From Thalassotalea_H castellviae (GTDB taxonomy: Bacteria; Pseudomonadota; Gammaproteobacteria; Enterobacterales; Alteromonadaceae): DNA of 64,000 nt. The position numbers and the translations under genes are program-made. The stretch is taken from positions 186,001 through 250,000 of the forward strand of contig NZ_JAVRIF010000004.1 in the NCBI RefSeq assembly GCF_031846185.1. Reading direction: 5' to 3'. Positions within the stretch are counted from its first letter, which is position 1; each line of letters opens with the position of its first letter. Below the pieces are notes generated by a model that searched no databases, was not told where the DNA came from, and worked only from the letters and a program-made list of their open reading frames with translations. Shown here in pieces: positions 26,196 to 36,218 of this stretch.

Positions 26196-28361
26196 CTAGT
26201 GCAGTACAATCACTTCATTTTGATCTAAGCTCAATGACGCTTGACCTCCAGTAACCGATACTACATCACCGCCGGTTAGACTCGTATAAGTACCGTCGGC
26301 AAGACCTAGTGATGAAACCGAAATAGTTGCTGCAGCACCTTTGTTCATTGCAACAACTACGGTGTCTGTCCCTTCTTTTCGTTCAAACACTAAAATATCA
26401 GCATTCAACCATTTTTGTTGGTAGCTACCAGTGGCAATGGCGGCACTTGAACTTCGTAAATCAGCCAATGATTTTATCATAGTAAAAGCAGCAGATGTTT
26501 CAGAAAAAGACGGCATTTGCTCTCGGTTATAAGGGTCATGACCGACTTCACCATCACCATTTGCAGTGAACCATGTCGAGTTTTGCTCGGTACCATAATA
26601 AATTGTTGGAATACCTGGTAACGTCATCACTAAGGCCATACCTAGATTTTGTCTTGCTTCCGCAAATGCTTTTGCAAAACCTTTACCTTGTCGCCCTTTA
26701 TTGACAACACCGTTTGTTTGTAAGTAAACACTGGTACGTGTGGCGTCATGGTTATCAAGGAAAATTGGCTGCCAATCTTCACGATTACCCATAGCACCTG
26801 CACGGCTTTCAATATGAGCATTAAGATCAATCATTGAAATATTATCAGCAATAACATTTTCAATATTATCCCGTAGGTTGAAATCTAATAATTCAGACCC
26901 TCTACCTTCACTTAAAAAAGCCATTGAATTAGCATCTGACGCGCCGGCATCCATCCATTCACCAAAAATATAAACATCGGGGTTTACGGCTCTCATTTCA
27001 GCAGTAAAGCGATTAATAAAATTAGGTTCAATATGTTTTATTGCATCAATTCTAAACGCATCAACACCGTGTGCTAACCATTTTTTCGCTGCTTCAATCA
27101 GGTAAGTATCAGAAACCGAATTACTATTAACGCCGTGATTAAAGTCGGTTAAATTAAACAAGGTTTTATTACGATACGCCCATGGGTCTGACCATTCATT
27201 ACCGCAGGTTGTACTAGGGTCTGAATCATAACAGTCAGCAATTGCGCCATTTTGATGAAACCAAGTTGAATTTGCTTCATCCGCTTGAAAGACACCTTCT
27301 TTATACACAGCACCATATTCATATTTATCATTTTGACTACTATGGTTCGGAGCAAAATCAAGCACAAGCTTCATACCACGCGCTTCCATCTCTGCATCTA
27401 ATTGATCAACTAACGCCCAACTCCCTAAGTGCTCATCCACTTCATAAAAGTCGCGCCCCCAATAACCATGATAAGCACCAGCAGTGCCAGAGTTATCAAC
27501 ATTATCATTTAAAGGGGTCACCCAAATAGCCGTAATCCCTAAGTTTTGAAGGTAATCAAGTTTATCGATAAGCCCTTGAATATCTCCACCCCAGTATTTT
27601 TTCCATTCATCTAAATTACCGCTACCACCAACGCTCGATGTCGCGCTGGCATTATTACCATTATCATTGCTCGTATCACCATTAGCGAATCGATCTAGGA
27701 AAACAAAGTACATGGTACGATTACGAAAATCATTTGTTGCGGTGACAGGAGAACAATTTGCCCCTAAACCGTCAGATACTGACTTTATCGAGTCATTGCT
27801 ACTATCAACGACAATATGGGCAAAGCCTTGGGCGACAGAAACATCTGCTGAAGGAAAAGCATCGCTTCCCCAGCCACCATTTTTATCTATCTTAAATCTT
27901 GGCCCACCAGAAGCATCACCACCGTTAAATTCAATACAGATTTCATAATCTGAAGTTGTTCCCACTTGTGTTAACAATGTGCCTTCGGCCCAACCATTCG
28001 GGGTGCCACGCAAATGATAATCTGTTCCACCACCTGTCGACCCGCCATGTGTTGATGAAGGTAAAATAGCCCAACCTTTCGTATCTGTATAAAATTCAAT
28101 ATCCCAAGTTCCCGCTGAGACTGAAATATTACCGCCACCTTGACCACCCGTACCGTAGTTTTCACTCCAGTCACCAAAACGATCAAATTTTATCTCCCCA
28201 GCTGAAGTAAACACTACGTCATCAGCTAACATTGTGTTATTACTGATATCAGCCATTTGATCAGCTGCCCAGCTATTATGCGTGCCGCGGATAAACCAAT
28301 CGGCATTCGCTTGAAATGCAAGTGTCGAACTTGCTGCAAGCAACATCAATACTCGTTTCAT
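26196..28361 (-). CDS. Exported GH13 alpha-amylase with two N-terminal modules
   Basis: This 721-residue enzyme has a signal peptide (cleavage after QANA, residue 20). Two similar modules of about 90 residues (about 21-100 and 113-195) each start with the FIRGTHNSW or HLRGTPNGW motif, probably starch-binding beta domains. The GH13 barrel follows: D439 nucleophile (GVDAFRIDA), E468 acid/base (IFGEW) and D539 (LDNHD), plus the early GYWGRDFYEVDEHLG and DFAPNHSS regions. It should hydrolyse alpha-1,4-glucans outside the cytoplasm. Its promoter region carries a pair of LacI-type operators. Confidence 0.93.
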   Translation of the reverse strand: MKRVLMLLAASSTLAFQANADWFIRGTHNSWAADQMADISNNTMLADDVVFTSAGEIKFDRFGDWSENYGTGGQGGGNISVSAGTWDIEFYTDTKGWAILPSSTHGGSTGGGTDYHLRGTPNGWAEGTLLTQVGTTSDYEICIEFNGGDASGGPRFKIDKNGGWGSDAFPSADVSVAQGFAHIVVDSSNDSIKSVSDGLGANCSPVTATNDFRNRTMYFVFLDRFANGDTSNDNGNNASATSSVGGSGNLDEWKKYWGGDIQGLIDKLDYLQNLGITAIWVTPLNDNVDNSGTAGAYHGYWGRDFYEVDEHLGSWALVDQLDAEMEARGMKLVLDFAPNHSSQNDKYEYGAVYKEGVFQADEANSTWFHQNGAIADCYDSDPSTTCGNEWSDPWAYRNKTLFNLTDFNHGVNSNSVSDTYLIEAAKKWLAHGVDAFRIDAIKHIEPNFINRFTAEMRAVNPDVYIFGEWMDAGASDANSMAFLSEGRGSELLDFNLRDNIENVIADNISMIDLNAHIESRAGAMGNREDWQPIFLDNHDATRTSVYLQTNGVVNKGRQGKGFAKAFAEARQNLGMALVMTLPGIPTIYYGTEQNSTWFTANGDGEVGHDPYNREQMPSFSETSAAFTMIKSLADLRSSSAAIATGSYQQKWLNADILVFERKEGTDTVVVAMNKGAAATISVSSLGLADGTYTSLTGGDVVSVTGGQASLSLDQNEVIVLH

Positions 28362-28674
28362 ATTATTTTCACCTTTCTATTAAGTTTTATTTTTTATCAA
28401 TTATTAATCTTTAATAGAGGTAACTACCAAAAAAGATAACCTCATGTTTTCACTAAAAAATTCATTTTAACTTTGCAATTAAACTATTTTAGCTAATCTT
28501 CACTATTTCACTGGCAGTTAAACTTCACAAAATGAATACGTATGCAAAAACCATGCATACGTATTCATCAGCTGATCGTTATCGGTCTATTCAAACAGGT
28601 TGAACCAGTACAAAATTGACACGACAACTGTTCAAAAAGAAAACGACTGTTAATGTCATCGTTAGCAGTATCGG
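28362..28674. other. Regulatory region upstream of the GH13 amylase
   Basis: This 313-bp gap lies between the 885-residue amylase stop and the 721-residue amylase start, both on the minus strand. It contains the operator pair at 28533-28567 and several A/T-rich -10-like hexamers nearer the gene. No coding sequence was seen. Confidence 0.6.
28533..28567. promoter_or_regulatory. Pair of LacI-family-type operators
   Basis: TGAATACGTATGCA (28533-28546) and TGCATACGTATTCA (28554-28567) are the same 14-bp near-palindrome in opposite orientations. Each has the central CG typical of LacI-family sites, and their centres are 21 bp apart, two helical turns. The pair is about 170 bp upstream of the amylase start. 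The same site recurs at 34188. Confidence 0.7.
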
Positions 28675-31332
28675 TTAATTCTGGCGCAAAATGGTCATAA
28701 AAGCATCATCGGCAATTTTTGGAGAATTCTGCGCACTATGGCTAAAGTGCCATTTCGACGGTGTCTCATTGATCAAACGATAATCTCCCCCTTCGTCTTT
28801 ATCCCAAGTGGTTAAATACAAATCAACCGCTAACCAGTCATCTATACCTAGTTTATCAGCGTGATAAATCATCTTAATTTCTTTGGATTGATGGTTTACT
28901 GTTATGATGGGTGTGTAATTTAAAATAGTACCTTCTTGAGTTGAAGAAGCACCATCTGTTGCAAAAACATAGTTTCCCCAACCAAAGGCTGAATGAGCAA
29001 CATTCCATGTGCCTTGTTGAGGCATTGCGCTATTTAACAAAGGCAGAGCTTTGAGCCCTGAGGCCTTTTTATCATTAAAATAAATGGTTAGCGCTAAGTG
29101 ATCGAAACCATTGGGTGGTGCCCAAGCATTTGAGATATCGCACATTTTAATCGTTAACTCTAGTATATTACCGCCGGTTCTCGCTTGAACTGAATCTATG
29201 TCTAAATAGCAGTTATCGGCTTGATAGCCAGGTTTTATATATTGAGCTGCTGGCCCTTTATCATCACCAATAAGGTCATCGACAGCAGCCATGCCAGAAA
29301 CAATGGTCGAATTCATCGAGTAAGTAAATTTGTTCGTTACATAATTTTTTTCCGGCCAAAAAATTTCTACGGCATGTTGATGATTGCCTAAGCCATCTAA
29401 AGGTAAATTGGTACGCCATTTTCCTTGAGCATCGGACGAAAATTTTTCTGCCTGTTCAATATTACCATCGATAATTTTAATTAATTCGGCATGCGCCGTC
29501 GTCGTCGTACCTTGGATTATCGCAGACGTTACATTGTTAAACTCCACAGGTATTGGGGCAACGGTAATCTCTTGTGTCATTGACTTAGTTGGTTGACTAG
29601 CTCGACTATTGCCAATAAGCACTAAAATAGAACGCGCTGGCATTTCCATAGTCAATGTACCGTCTTCGGCAAAAGGCAAAGTTTTATCAATATTCTCAGC
29701 CAGTAAAATAGTCGGTTGATTATCCTCATAAAAACTGGTTGGCAAGCGGCTTAACAACGCGGTTTGTTCGGCACTATTTAAAATAACATAGGCTGTTTTG
29801 CCGTTATATTCGCGCTTGTAGGCTAGTATTCCTGGCCCTGATGCATTTTCTTGAATAAATTCAATACTACCGCGACTAAACACTTTATGTTGAGTTCTAA
29901 TTTTTGTCAGCGTTTGAATAAAACGAAACATATCAGACGCTTGATTAAATTGATCTTGCTCAGAGCCATACCCACCAGCAAACATCGCTTGTCGGCTTAA
30001 AAGATGCGCTTGCTCATCCCCTTGATAAATAACTGGAATGCCCGGAATCGACATCATAAAGGCATACGCTTGCTTGAAACCACTTAACGTACCATTCGCT
30101 AAAAAACGTTCAACATCGTGGTTATCAATAAAATTTACCGCTCTATAGGGATCTTTATACCATTTCATCGCCGCATCAACGCGATATGACAAATATGAAG
30201 TTGGACGCCCGCCGGCAAACACTTGCTTAATTTCATTATAAAGTGGAAAACTTAACGGCGCGTCAATACGAGGGTTCTCATCTGTGCCTAAATAATCGGT
30301 GATTTTCTTTTCCGCACGATCTGTAAAGGGTTGTGACATTTCAAAAATTTCACCAAAGGTAAAAAAATCGTTTCTACCCGTTGATTTAGCCGTAGTCACA
30401 ATGCCATCATCGCCATGAAGAAAATCTTCATAAAATTCTTTTTCGACGTATTTTGCCGTATCAATACGAAATGCATCGACGCCAGCTTCTTTAATCCAAT
30501 AGCCAAAAGAGTCTTTTAAGGCATTTCTCACCACGGGATTTTTGGTATTCATATCATCAAGACCCGACGTTTGATAGGTTGTCTCTTGTTTATGTACCGT
30601 GATATCGAGTATTGAAGGAGTCCAGTTAAAAATATTCGCTTGTTGATGCTCCACTTTGTTAACGTCATTTTGAGTAAAAGGAAATTGACTGGCTGAAACG
30701 CTTGGAATTGAACCGGTATTTATTTTGAAATTCTGTTTAACATTCTGCTCATCATAATCACCATCATAATAAAAGAAGTTGCCGGTATGATTGACAACAA
30801 TATCTTGAATTAAATACATGTTTTTAGCATGAAGTGATTTGGCTAATTGTTGGTAATCTTCAAGTTTACCGTAATGCTCATCAACGGACTTAAAATCTCT
30901 TGCCCAATAGCCGTGATATCCCCAAAATTCGGCAACAGGGTCCCACCATTGATTGGCAACTTGAGGCGTTGTCCAAACAGCTGTAGCTCCAAGCTGTTTG
31001 ATATAATCTATTTTATCGATAACCCCTTGTAAATCACCGCCATTATACTTGTCTTTTGCTCCGCGTTCATAAACGCCAACGCCCTGATCACTATTATGTA
31101 AATTGCCATCATTAAAGCGATCAATCATTAAAAAATAGATGATTTGATCTTGCCATTTTGGCGATGCCACATGGAGCGGTCCTAGTTCAGCGGATGTTGA
31201 CTTATCACTAGTAACCTTTTGATTCACTGTCGTTTTCGACAGTATATTTTTATCACTTTGTTTGGCTTCATTACATGCAAACAGTAAAGTAGTCGCCGCT
31301 ACGGTTGCGATAATCTTTTTATTCAATAGCAT
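28675..31332 (-). CDS. GH13 alpha-amylase lipoprotein with C-terminal DOMON-like domain
   Basis: This 885-residue enzyme has a lipoprotein signal (TTLLFAC, lipidated C20), so it is membrane-anchored facing the periplasm or outside. GH13 catalytic residues are D291 (GVDAFRIDT), E328 (FTFGEIF) and D406 (IDNHD). The barrel is followed by a beta domain (to about 570), a linker beta region, and a C-terminal module from about 690 (DDLIGDDKGPAAQY onward) that resembles the glucodextranase C-terminal/DOMON-like sugar-binding domain. It follows the GH31 gene by 175 bp in the same direction and may share its promoter. Confidence 0.9.
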   Translation of the reverse strand: MLLNKKIIATVAATTLLFACNEAKQSDKNILSKTTVNQKVTSDKSTSAELGPLHVASPKWQDQIIYFLMIDRFNDGNLHNSDQGVGVYERGAKDKYNGGDLQGVIDKIDYIKQLGATAVWTTPQVANQWWDPVAEFWGYHGYWARDFKSVDEHYGKLEDYQQLAKSLHAKNMYLIQDIVVNHTGNFFYYDGDYDEQNVKQNFKINTGSIPSVSASQFPFTQNDVNKVEHQQANIFNWTPSILDITVHKQETTYQTSGLDDMNTKNPVVRNALKDSFGYWIKEAGVDAFRIDTAKYVEKEFYEDFLHGDDGIVTTAKSTGRNDFFTFGEIFEMSQPFTDRAEKKITDYLGTDENPRIDAPLSFPLYNEIKQVFAGGRPTSYLSYRVDAAMKWYKDPYRAVNFIDNHDVERFLANGTLSGFKQAYAFMMSIPGIPVIYQGDEQAHLLSRQAMFAGGYGSEQDQFNQASDMFRFIQTLTKIRTQHKVFSRGSIEFIQENASGPGILAYKREYNGKTAYVILNSAEQTALLSRLPTSFYEDNQPTILLAENIDKTLPFAEDGTLTMEMPARSILVLIGNSRASQPTKSMTQEITVAPIPVEFNNVTSAIIQGTTTTAHAELIKIIDGNIEQAEKFSSDAQGKWRTNLPLDGLGNHQHAVEIFWPEKNYVTNKFTYSMNSTIVSGMAAVDDLIGDDKGPAAQYIKPGYQADNCYLDIDSVQARTGGNILELTIKMCDISNAWAPPNGFDHLALTIYFNDKKASGLKALPLLNSAMPQQGTWNVAHSAFGWGNYVFATDGASSTQEGTILNYTPIITVNHQSKEIKMIYHADKLGIDDWLAVDLYLTTWDKDEGGDYRLINETPSKWHFSHSAQNSPKIADDAFMTILRQN

Positions 31333-31507
31333 CGTTTAGGGTCCATTAAAGATTGTTGACTCAAAAAAATCGAAACTTTTTTAAACCATTGATTGTTAAA
31401 TTTTTCTTTACCGATTAATGCAATATTGCCTGTGCCTTTCGCAATCTACTTCACATGACAAATGCACTATCCCGACTGAAAAATCACACTTATTGCACAA
31501 ACGGCTT

Positions 31508-34027
31508 TCACGGTTTAAAAGTTAGTCCAATATCAGTTCCGGTAAAGGTGACATCGAGTGTTAATGTATTTAACTTGCTGTCATAAACACTAGTTAACTG
31601 TTTTTTCCCTTGATAAGCGTTTTCTAAATGTGAGGCATTATGAACAACTATTTTTAATTGTTTGTTTTCTTTAAGTTTTACTTCACCATTCTCGATATTG
31701 ATATCAAAATTCACTTGCTCTTGATTTAACGCAGCTGTGAAATTAATTTGCTTAAAATCACCTTGTAAATATTGAGTACTGAGGCCGTCATCCTGATAAA
31801 GTTGAAAACTAGATTGTGGCGCACTGGCGTCAAACCAATAATGAATGACCAAATCATTGCCTGTATATGCTTGGGTATTTAACATATTAGGAGCATGAGG
31901 AATAATAGCCCCCGCTTTCACAAATACCGGAATTGTTTCTTTATTTACCGGTAACACCTGTTTACCCGCCGAGTATTTTCGATCCTGCCAATAATCAAAC
32001 CACACGCCTTTCGGGAAAGTATATTCTAGTTGCGTAATACCAGGCTCTGTTACCGGAACAACCAATAGATTGGGTCCCCAAAGATAAGCATCCGTATCTA
32101 AAAAGTTCTCATCATTCGCATCATCGATAAAAAAACGTGGTCGCATCAAAGGTGTGCCTTGAGTGTGATTTTGATACGCAATGCTGTAGTTGTATGGCAA
32201 TAACTGATAACGCCAGCTTAGCGCCGTTTTGATCAATTGACTTACTTCTTCACCGTGAAAAACGGGCTCAGGTAGGGTTGCATCTTGTGAATGTGGTCGA
32301 AACACCGGTTGAAATGCGCCAAATTGTAACCAACGCACGTACAGCTCTTCATCAAATTTTTCTGATTCGACAAAGCCCCCTAAGTCGGAATGAGTATAAC
32401 CTAATCCTAACAGCCCCATTTGCAATGATAATTCGACCTGAGCACTGAGGGCTTGCCATGTTTTACTGACATCACCCGTCCATGGGATCATGCCGTAACG
32501 CTGACTGCCTGCAAAGCCAGAACGCATCATAATAAACGGTCGTTGTTGGGGACTCGCTTCACGAAAACCAGTGAAAAGCGTTTTCGCCCATTGATGGCCA
32601 TAAACATTATGCACTTCATCTGCATAAGCATGTTGTCCTGTGTCGCTTAATTGATGAATAGCGTGTTGTGGGTGAACTTCAGGCTCACCAAGATCGCCCC
32701 AAAAACCTGCCACGCCCCAATCTAATTGCTTTTGATAGAATGACCAAAACCAACTTTGTCCATTCTTTGAAAAAACATCGACTAACGAGGTATTACCGAA
32801 ATAAAAATCAAAGGTCACCGGTTTGCCTGCTTTGTCGATAGCAAACGCTTGGTTTTCAGCGCCAGATTGCCAATTCTTAGAAGTAGTAAGAATAAAAGGT
32901 TCACTAATCAGTATGGTATTGATCCCAGTCGCTTTAAAATCTTCAATCATTTTTTCGCCGGTTGGAAACGTTGTTCTGTCCCAATCAAGGTTTCCCATGT
33001 GCCCTTTAACATCGGCACCAAACCAAAATAAATCAAAAATTATCGCATCCAATGGCATCTGTTGCCTTTGATATTCAGCAACCACTTCTCTTGCTTGTGC
33101 TTCACTGCGGTAACCAAAACGTGAAGCCATGCTACCCAGTGCCCAAATAGGCGGCATCGGCTGCTTTCCGGTTGCATGGGTATAATGATTAATCAGCGAT
33201 TGATAACTATCTGACATGGCAACTAAGTATGCCGACCGTCCTGCTTGTGAATCAAATTGTAAAATGTCTGATTGACTCGCGCCTAAATCAAGATGCGCTT
33301 TGGCACTATTATCAAACATTAAAATATATTTATCGCTAGACATGACGCCAGGTAAACCAAAATACATTTGTTCAGAATGGTCTTGGTAGCCATAATGCGC
33401 TTGATTATACAGAGGTAATCTATGCCCTCTACGATCCATACCTAACACACGTTGACCACCACCAAAGAGCTTTTCTTCTGGTCTTAATTTAAAACGAAAC
33501 CCTTGCGTTGTGTCTTGTTCAAAATAACCAAGCTCTTCTGCTAACATTAATTTATTCTGATGAAAAAATGACAGCCTGACGGGAGATTTATCAATGACAA
33601 CCGTTGCACTGCCACTGGTTAATGTTAAAGACTTTTCTTTATTTTCTAGGGTTGTGACAATTTTTTTGTTGTGCTTTTCGTCGAGAAGATAACTCGGTAA
33701 TGGCTGAGCATCATTCAACACATAGTTAACATAAACGCTATTTTCGGTGACAAATTCAAGCGAAATAGTTCCTTGCTCAGTCGTTAAGATGAGTTTATTG
33801 TCATGATGTTGGTAGTCAACTAATTGAGTAAATCCACTACGCTCAGCAGGCGATTTTAACGGCGCCTTTATTAGTTGCTGTTCATTATCAACCAAGGCTT
33901 TATCAGAAGCAGTCATCATGTTTTCAACAGGATTATTTAAGTTACTAGGTAACGTTTGTCCTTTTGAAAATCCACTTACAAGGTAAATGGCTAACAGTAA
34001 GCCTGTCATGCTAATTTTTCGAATCAT
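31508..34027 (-). CDS. Exported GH31 alpha-glucosidase or 4-alpha-glucosyltransferase
   Basis: This 839-residue GH31 enzyme has a hydrophobic N-terminal export signal (residues 5-22). The catalytic pair is visible: nucleophile D445 in GFWGDLGEPE and acid/base D519 in WTGDVS, with the N-terminal GGGQRVLGMDRRG domain ahead of the barrel. The GFWGDLGEPE form is that of the Agd31B-like branch of GH31, which includes oligosaccharide 4-alpha-glucosyltransferases as well as hydrolases, so either activity on maltodextrins is possible. It heads the minus-strand glucan genes and shares a divergent region with another GH13 gene. Confidence 0.88.
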   Translation of the reverse strand: MIRKISMTGLLLAIYLVSGFSKGQTLPSNLNNPVENMMTASDKALVDNEQQLIKAPLKSPAERSGFTQLVDYQHHDNKLILTTEQGTISLEFVTENSVYVNYVLNDAQPLPSYLLDEKHNKKIVTTLENKEKSLTLTSGSATVVIDKSPVRLSFFHQNKLMLAEELGYFEQDTTQGFRFKLRPEEKLFGGGQRVLGMDRRGHRLPLYNQAHYGYQDHSEQMYFGLPGVMSSDKYILMFDNSAKAHLDLGASQSDILQFDSQAGRSAYLVAMSDSYQSLINHYTHATGKQPMPPIWALGSMASRFGYRSEAQAREVVAEYQRQQMPLDAIIFDLFWFGADVKGHMGNLDWDRTTFPTGEKMIEDFKATGINTILISEPFILTTSKNWQSGAENQAFAIDKAGKPVTFDFYFGNTSLVDVFSKNGQSWFWSFYQKQLDWGVAGFWGDLGEPEVHPQHAIHQLSDTGQHAYADEVHNVYGHQWAKTLFTGFREASPQQRPFIMMRSGFAGSQRYGMIPWTGDVSKTWQALSAQVELSLQMGLLGLGYTHSDLGGFVESEKFDEELYVRWLQFGAFQPVFRPHSQDATLPEPVFHGEEVSQLIKTALSWRYQLLPYNYSIAYQNHTQGTPLMRPRFFIDDANDENFLDTDAYLWGPNLLVVPVTEPGITQLEYTFPKGVWFDYWQDRKYSAGKQVLPVNKETIPVFVKAGAIIPHAPNMLNTQAYTGNDLVIHYWFDASAPQSSFQLYQDDGLSTQYLQGDFKQINFTAALNQEQVNFDINIENGEVKLKENKQLKIVVHNASHLENAYQGKKQLTSVYDSKLNTLTLDVTFTGTDIGLTFKP

Positions 34028-34352
34028 CGACTTTTTCCAACGGTTGTTATGGTATTCATGCTGTTAACATAACGGCGTATTCACACTGACATTTTGTCGA
34101 ATGCATTGAGCTTGGAGCCCGCCATCACTTATGTATTATTCGTTCAATATGCCCAGATAACACGCATAAATAAAGGCTGCCACTTCATGAATACGTATGC
34201 AGATACTTGTAATAAACATTCCCAAATCAATAAGATATCTGCTAATTAATTGACTTTATAAAATTTCTGTTGGCTTTTATTCCTAAGTGTTCACATTAAT
34301 TGTGAGACCAATACGGATGTTATCCAACCGCTATAAATTGGATAACCTAACG
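34028..34352. other. Divergent promoter region of glucan genes
   Basis: This 325-bp gap between GH31 (minus) and the 578-residue GH13 gene (plus) contains one LacI-type operator at 34188-34201. Longer upstream starts for the GH13 gene (34287 GTG, 34317 ATG) fall here but would bury its lipoprotein signal. Confidence 0.6.
34188..34201. promoter_or_regulatory. LacI-family-type operator, third copy
   Basis: TGAATACGTATGCA is identical to the site at 28533-28546. It lies between two divergent glucan genes and could control both. The cognate regulator is not encoded in the window. Confidence 0.7.
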
Positions 34353-36089
34353 ATGAAATTAACGCGCGTATTTACTTACACAGCAATCACTACCGTTTTA
34401 TCTTTGACTTTTTTAGGCTGCGCATCGTCTTTCGATCAACCTGCACAACTATCCAGCTCGAAACATCATTCCAACACAACGTTTTATGGGACATTAGAGC
34501 CATATGCTGCTGAATCGGTATATTTTTTATTAACGGATCGTTTTGTTGATGGCGATAAACGCAACAATCACGAAAACCAAGGTGGGAAATACCCCAGTTT
34601 TAACATTCCACTTATTGGCCCTGATGGACAAGAAGCAAATGTCGGCTACCTAGGAGGCGATTTTCAAGGAGTACTTAATAATGCCAAGTATATTCAAGAT
34701 ATGGGATTTACTTCGGTGTGGCTGACGCCTATTTTTGATAATCCCGACCAAGCATTTAGTGGCGGTGAGCAAGTAACATTTGGGGCTTATTACAAAGACG
34801 GCGGTAAAACGGGTTATCATGGTTATTGGGGTAGTAACTTTTATGAAGTGGATGAGCATTTACCCTCTGAAAATTTATCGTTTGCTGAACTTACCTCTCA
34901 ACTTAAAGAAGATTATAACCTTAATTTCGTGTTAGATATTGTTGGAAATCACGGTTCTCCCTCTTATAGCATGGTGGAAGATCAACCAAAATTTGCCGAA
35001 ATTTATGATCAAAACGGCACGTTAATCGCCGATCATCAAAATATTCATCCCGAGAAACTCGATCCTACTAATCCGCTGCATAGCTTTTTTAATACTCATA
35101 CAGGCTTAGCGCAACTTTCAGACATTAATGAAAATAATGAAGCCGTACTCGATTATTTTGAAGGTGCCTACCTTAAATGGATAGCACAAGGCGCGCATGC
35201 CTTACGTGTTGATACGATAAAAGAAATGCCACATCATTTTTGGAAAAAATTGTTTGATCGTATTCGTCAACACCACCCCGATATTTTTATTTTTGGTGAA
35301 AGTTATTCCTACGATGCCGAGTTTATCGCCGAGCATACTCGACCGGAAAACGGTGGCGTTAGCGTGTTAGATTTTCCTGGTAGAGCAGCGATTACCAGCG
35401 TCTTTGAAAACCAAGACAGCAATTTCAAAAATATTTTGTCTTATTTACATTTAGATGATGGTGTTTATCAAAACCCGTATGAACTAATGACCTTTTACGA
35501 TAATCACGATATGGCAAGAATGAATGCCAGTGATGAAGGTTTTATCGATGCCAATAATTGGTTATTTACCGCCCGCGGGATACCGGTGATTTATTATGGC
35601 TCTGAAATCAACTTTATGACCGGTTTACCAGAACACAAAGGCAATCGAAACTATTTAGGTCAACAAAGAATTGAACAAGCCAAAAAACACATCATTCACA
35701 ATGAATTAACCCGTATTGCTCATATCAGAAAGCAGTCAGTTGCCTTGCAACGTGGTTTACAAATTAATCTCGAATTTTCCGGTGATCAAGCTAGCTTTTA
35801 TCGTGTCTATCAGAACGAAGAAGAGAGCCAAACCGCGTTAGTGTTGTTAAACAAAGGGGATGACGACGCGGTATTTAATATTCAATCAATGTTGAGTAAT
35901 GGTTTATGGGTTGATGCAATAAGCAACGAACAATTTGACGTAAATAGTAACCAGCCTGTTATCAATACCCGAGTAAAAGGACACGGGGTAAAAGTACTCT
36001 TATTGAATAGCCTTATCGATCACCCGGAGCTGAAAGCGCAATTAACTGCACAACAAAATAAGCTTCATCAAGTGCCGTTGTTGAAGTAA
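34353..36089 (+). CDS. GH13 alpha-amylase-family lipoprotein
   Basis: This 578-residue protein has a lipoprotein signal (LTFLGCAS, lipidated C23). GH13 residues are D287 (AHALRVDT), E316 (IFGESY) and D386 (YDNHD). The GGDFQGVLNNAKYIQDMGF and GYHGYWGSNFYEVDEHL regions resemble cyclomaltodextrin-related GH13 enzymes. The ATG at 34353 is chosen because it places the lipobox correctly; the upstream in-frame GTG and ATG would add 12-22 charged residues before it. It has no C-terminal binding module, unlike the other two amylases here. Confidence 0.88.
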   Translation: MKLTRVFTYTAITTVLSLTFLGCASSFDQPAQLSSSKHHSNTTFYGTLEPYAAESVYFLLTDRFVDGDKRNNHENQGGKYPSFNIPLIGPDGQEANVGYLGGDFQGVLNNAKYIQDMGFTSVWLTPIFDNPDQAFSGGEQVTFGAYYKDGGKTGYHGYWGSNFYEVDEHLPSENLSFAELTSQLKEDYNLNFVLDIVGNHGSPSYSMVEDQPKFAEIYDQNGTLIADHQNIHPEKLDPTNPLHSFFNTHTGLAQLSDINENNEAVLDYFEGAYLKWIAQGAHALRVDTIKEMPHHFWKKLFDRIRQHHPDIFIFGESYSYDAEFIAEHTRPENGGVSVLDFPGRAAITSVFENQDSNFKNILSYLHLDDGVYQNPYELMTFYDNHDMARMNASDEGFIDANNWLFTARGIPVIYYGSEINFMTGLPEHKGNRNYLGQQRIEQAKKHIIHNELTRIAHIRKQSVALQRGLQINLEFSGDQASFYRVYQNEEESQTALVLLNKGDDDAVFNIQSMLSNGLWVDAISNEQFDVNSNQPVINTRVKGHGVKVLLLNSLIDHPELKAQLTAQQNKLHQVPLLK

Positions 36090-36108
36090 CTTCGCTAATA
36101 AAATAAAA

Positions 36109-36134
36109 GGGTGACACTAAACCAAGTGTCACCC
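36109..36134 (-). terminator. Terminator between GH13 and gor
   Basis: GGGTGACACT pairs with AGTGTCACCC (10 bp, 6-base loop). On the minus strand it is followed by TTTTATTTTATT, so it mainly ends gor; it may also stop the convergent GH13 transcript. Confidence 0.75.
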
Positions 36135-36218
36135 TAAAAGGATAAAGTAATATCAAGTCAATTCTCACGACTTAACTAACAATGAAAGCCTTGTTGTTAT
36201 CCTTTTCAAAACTCTGCG

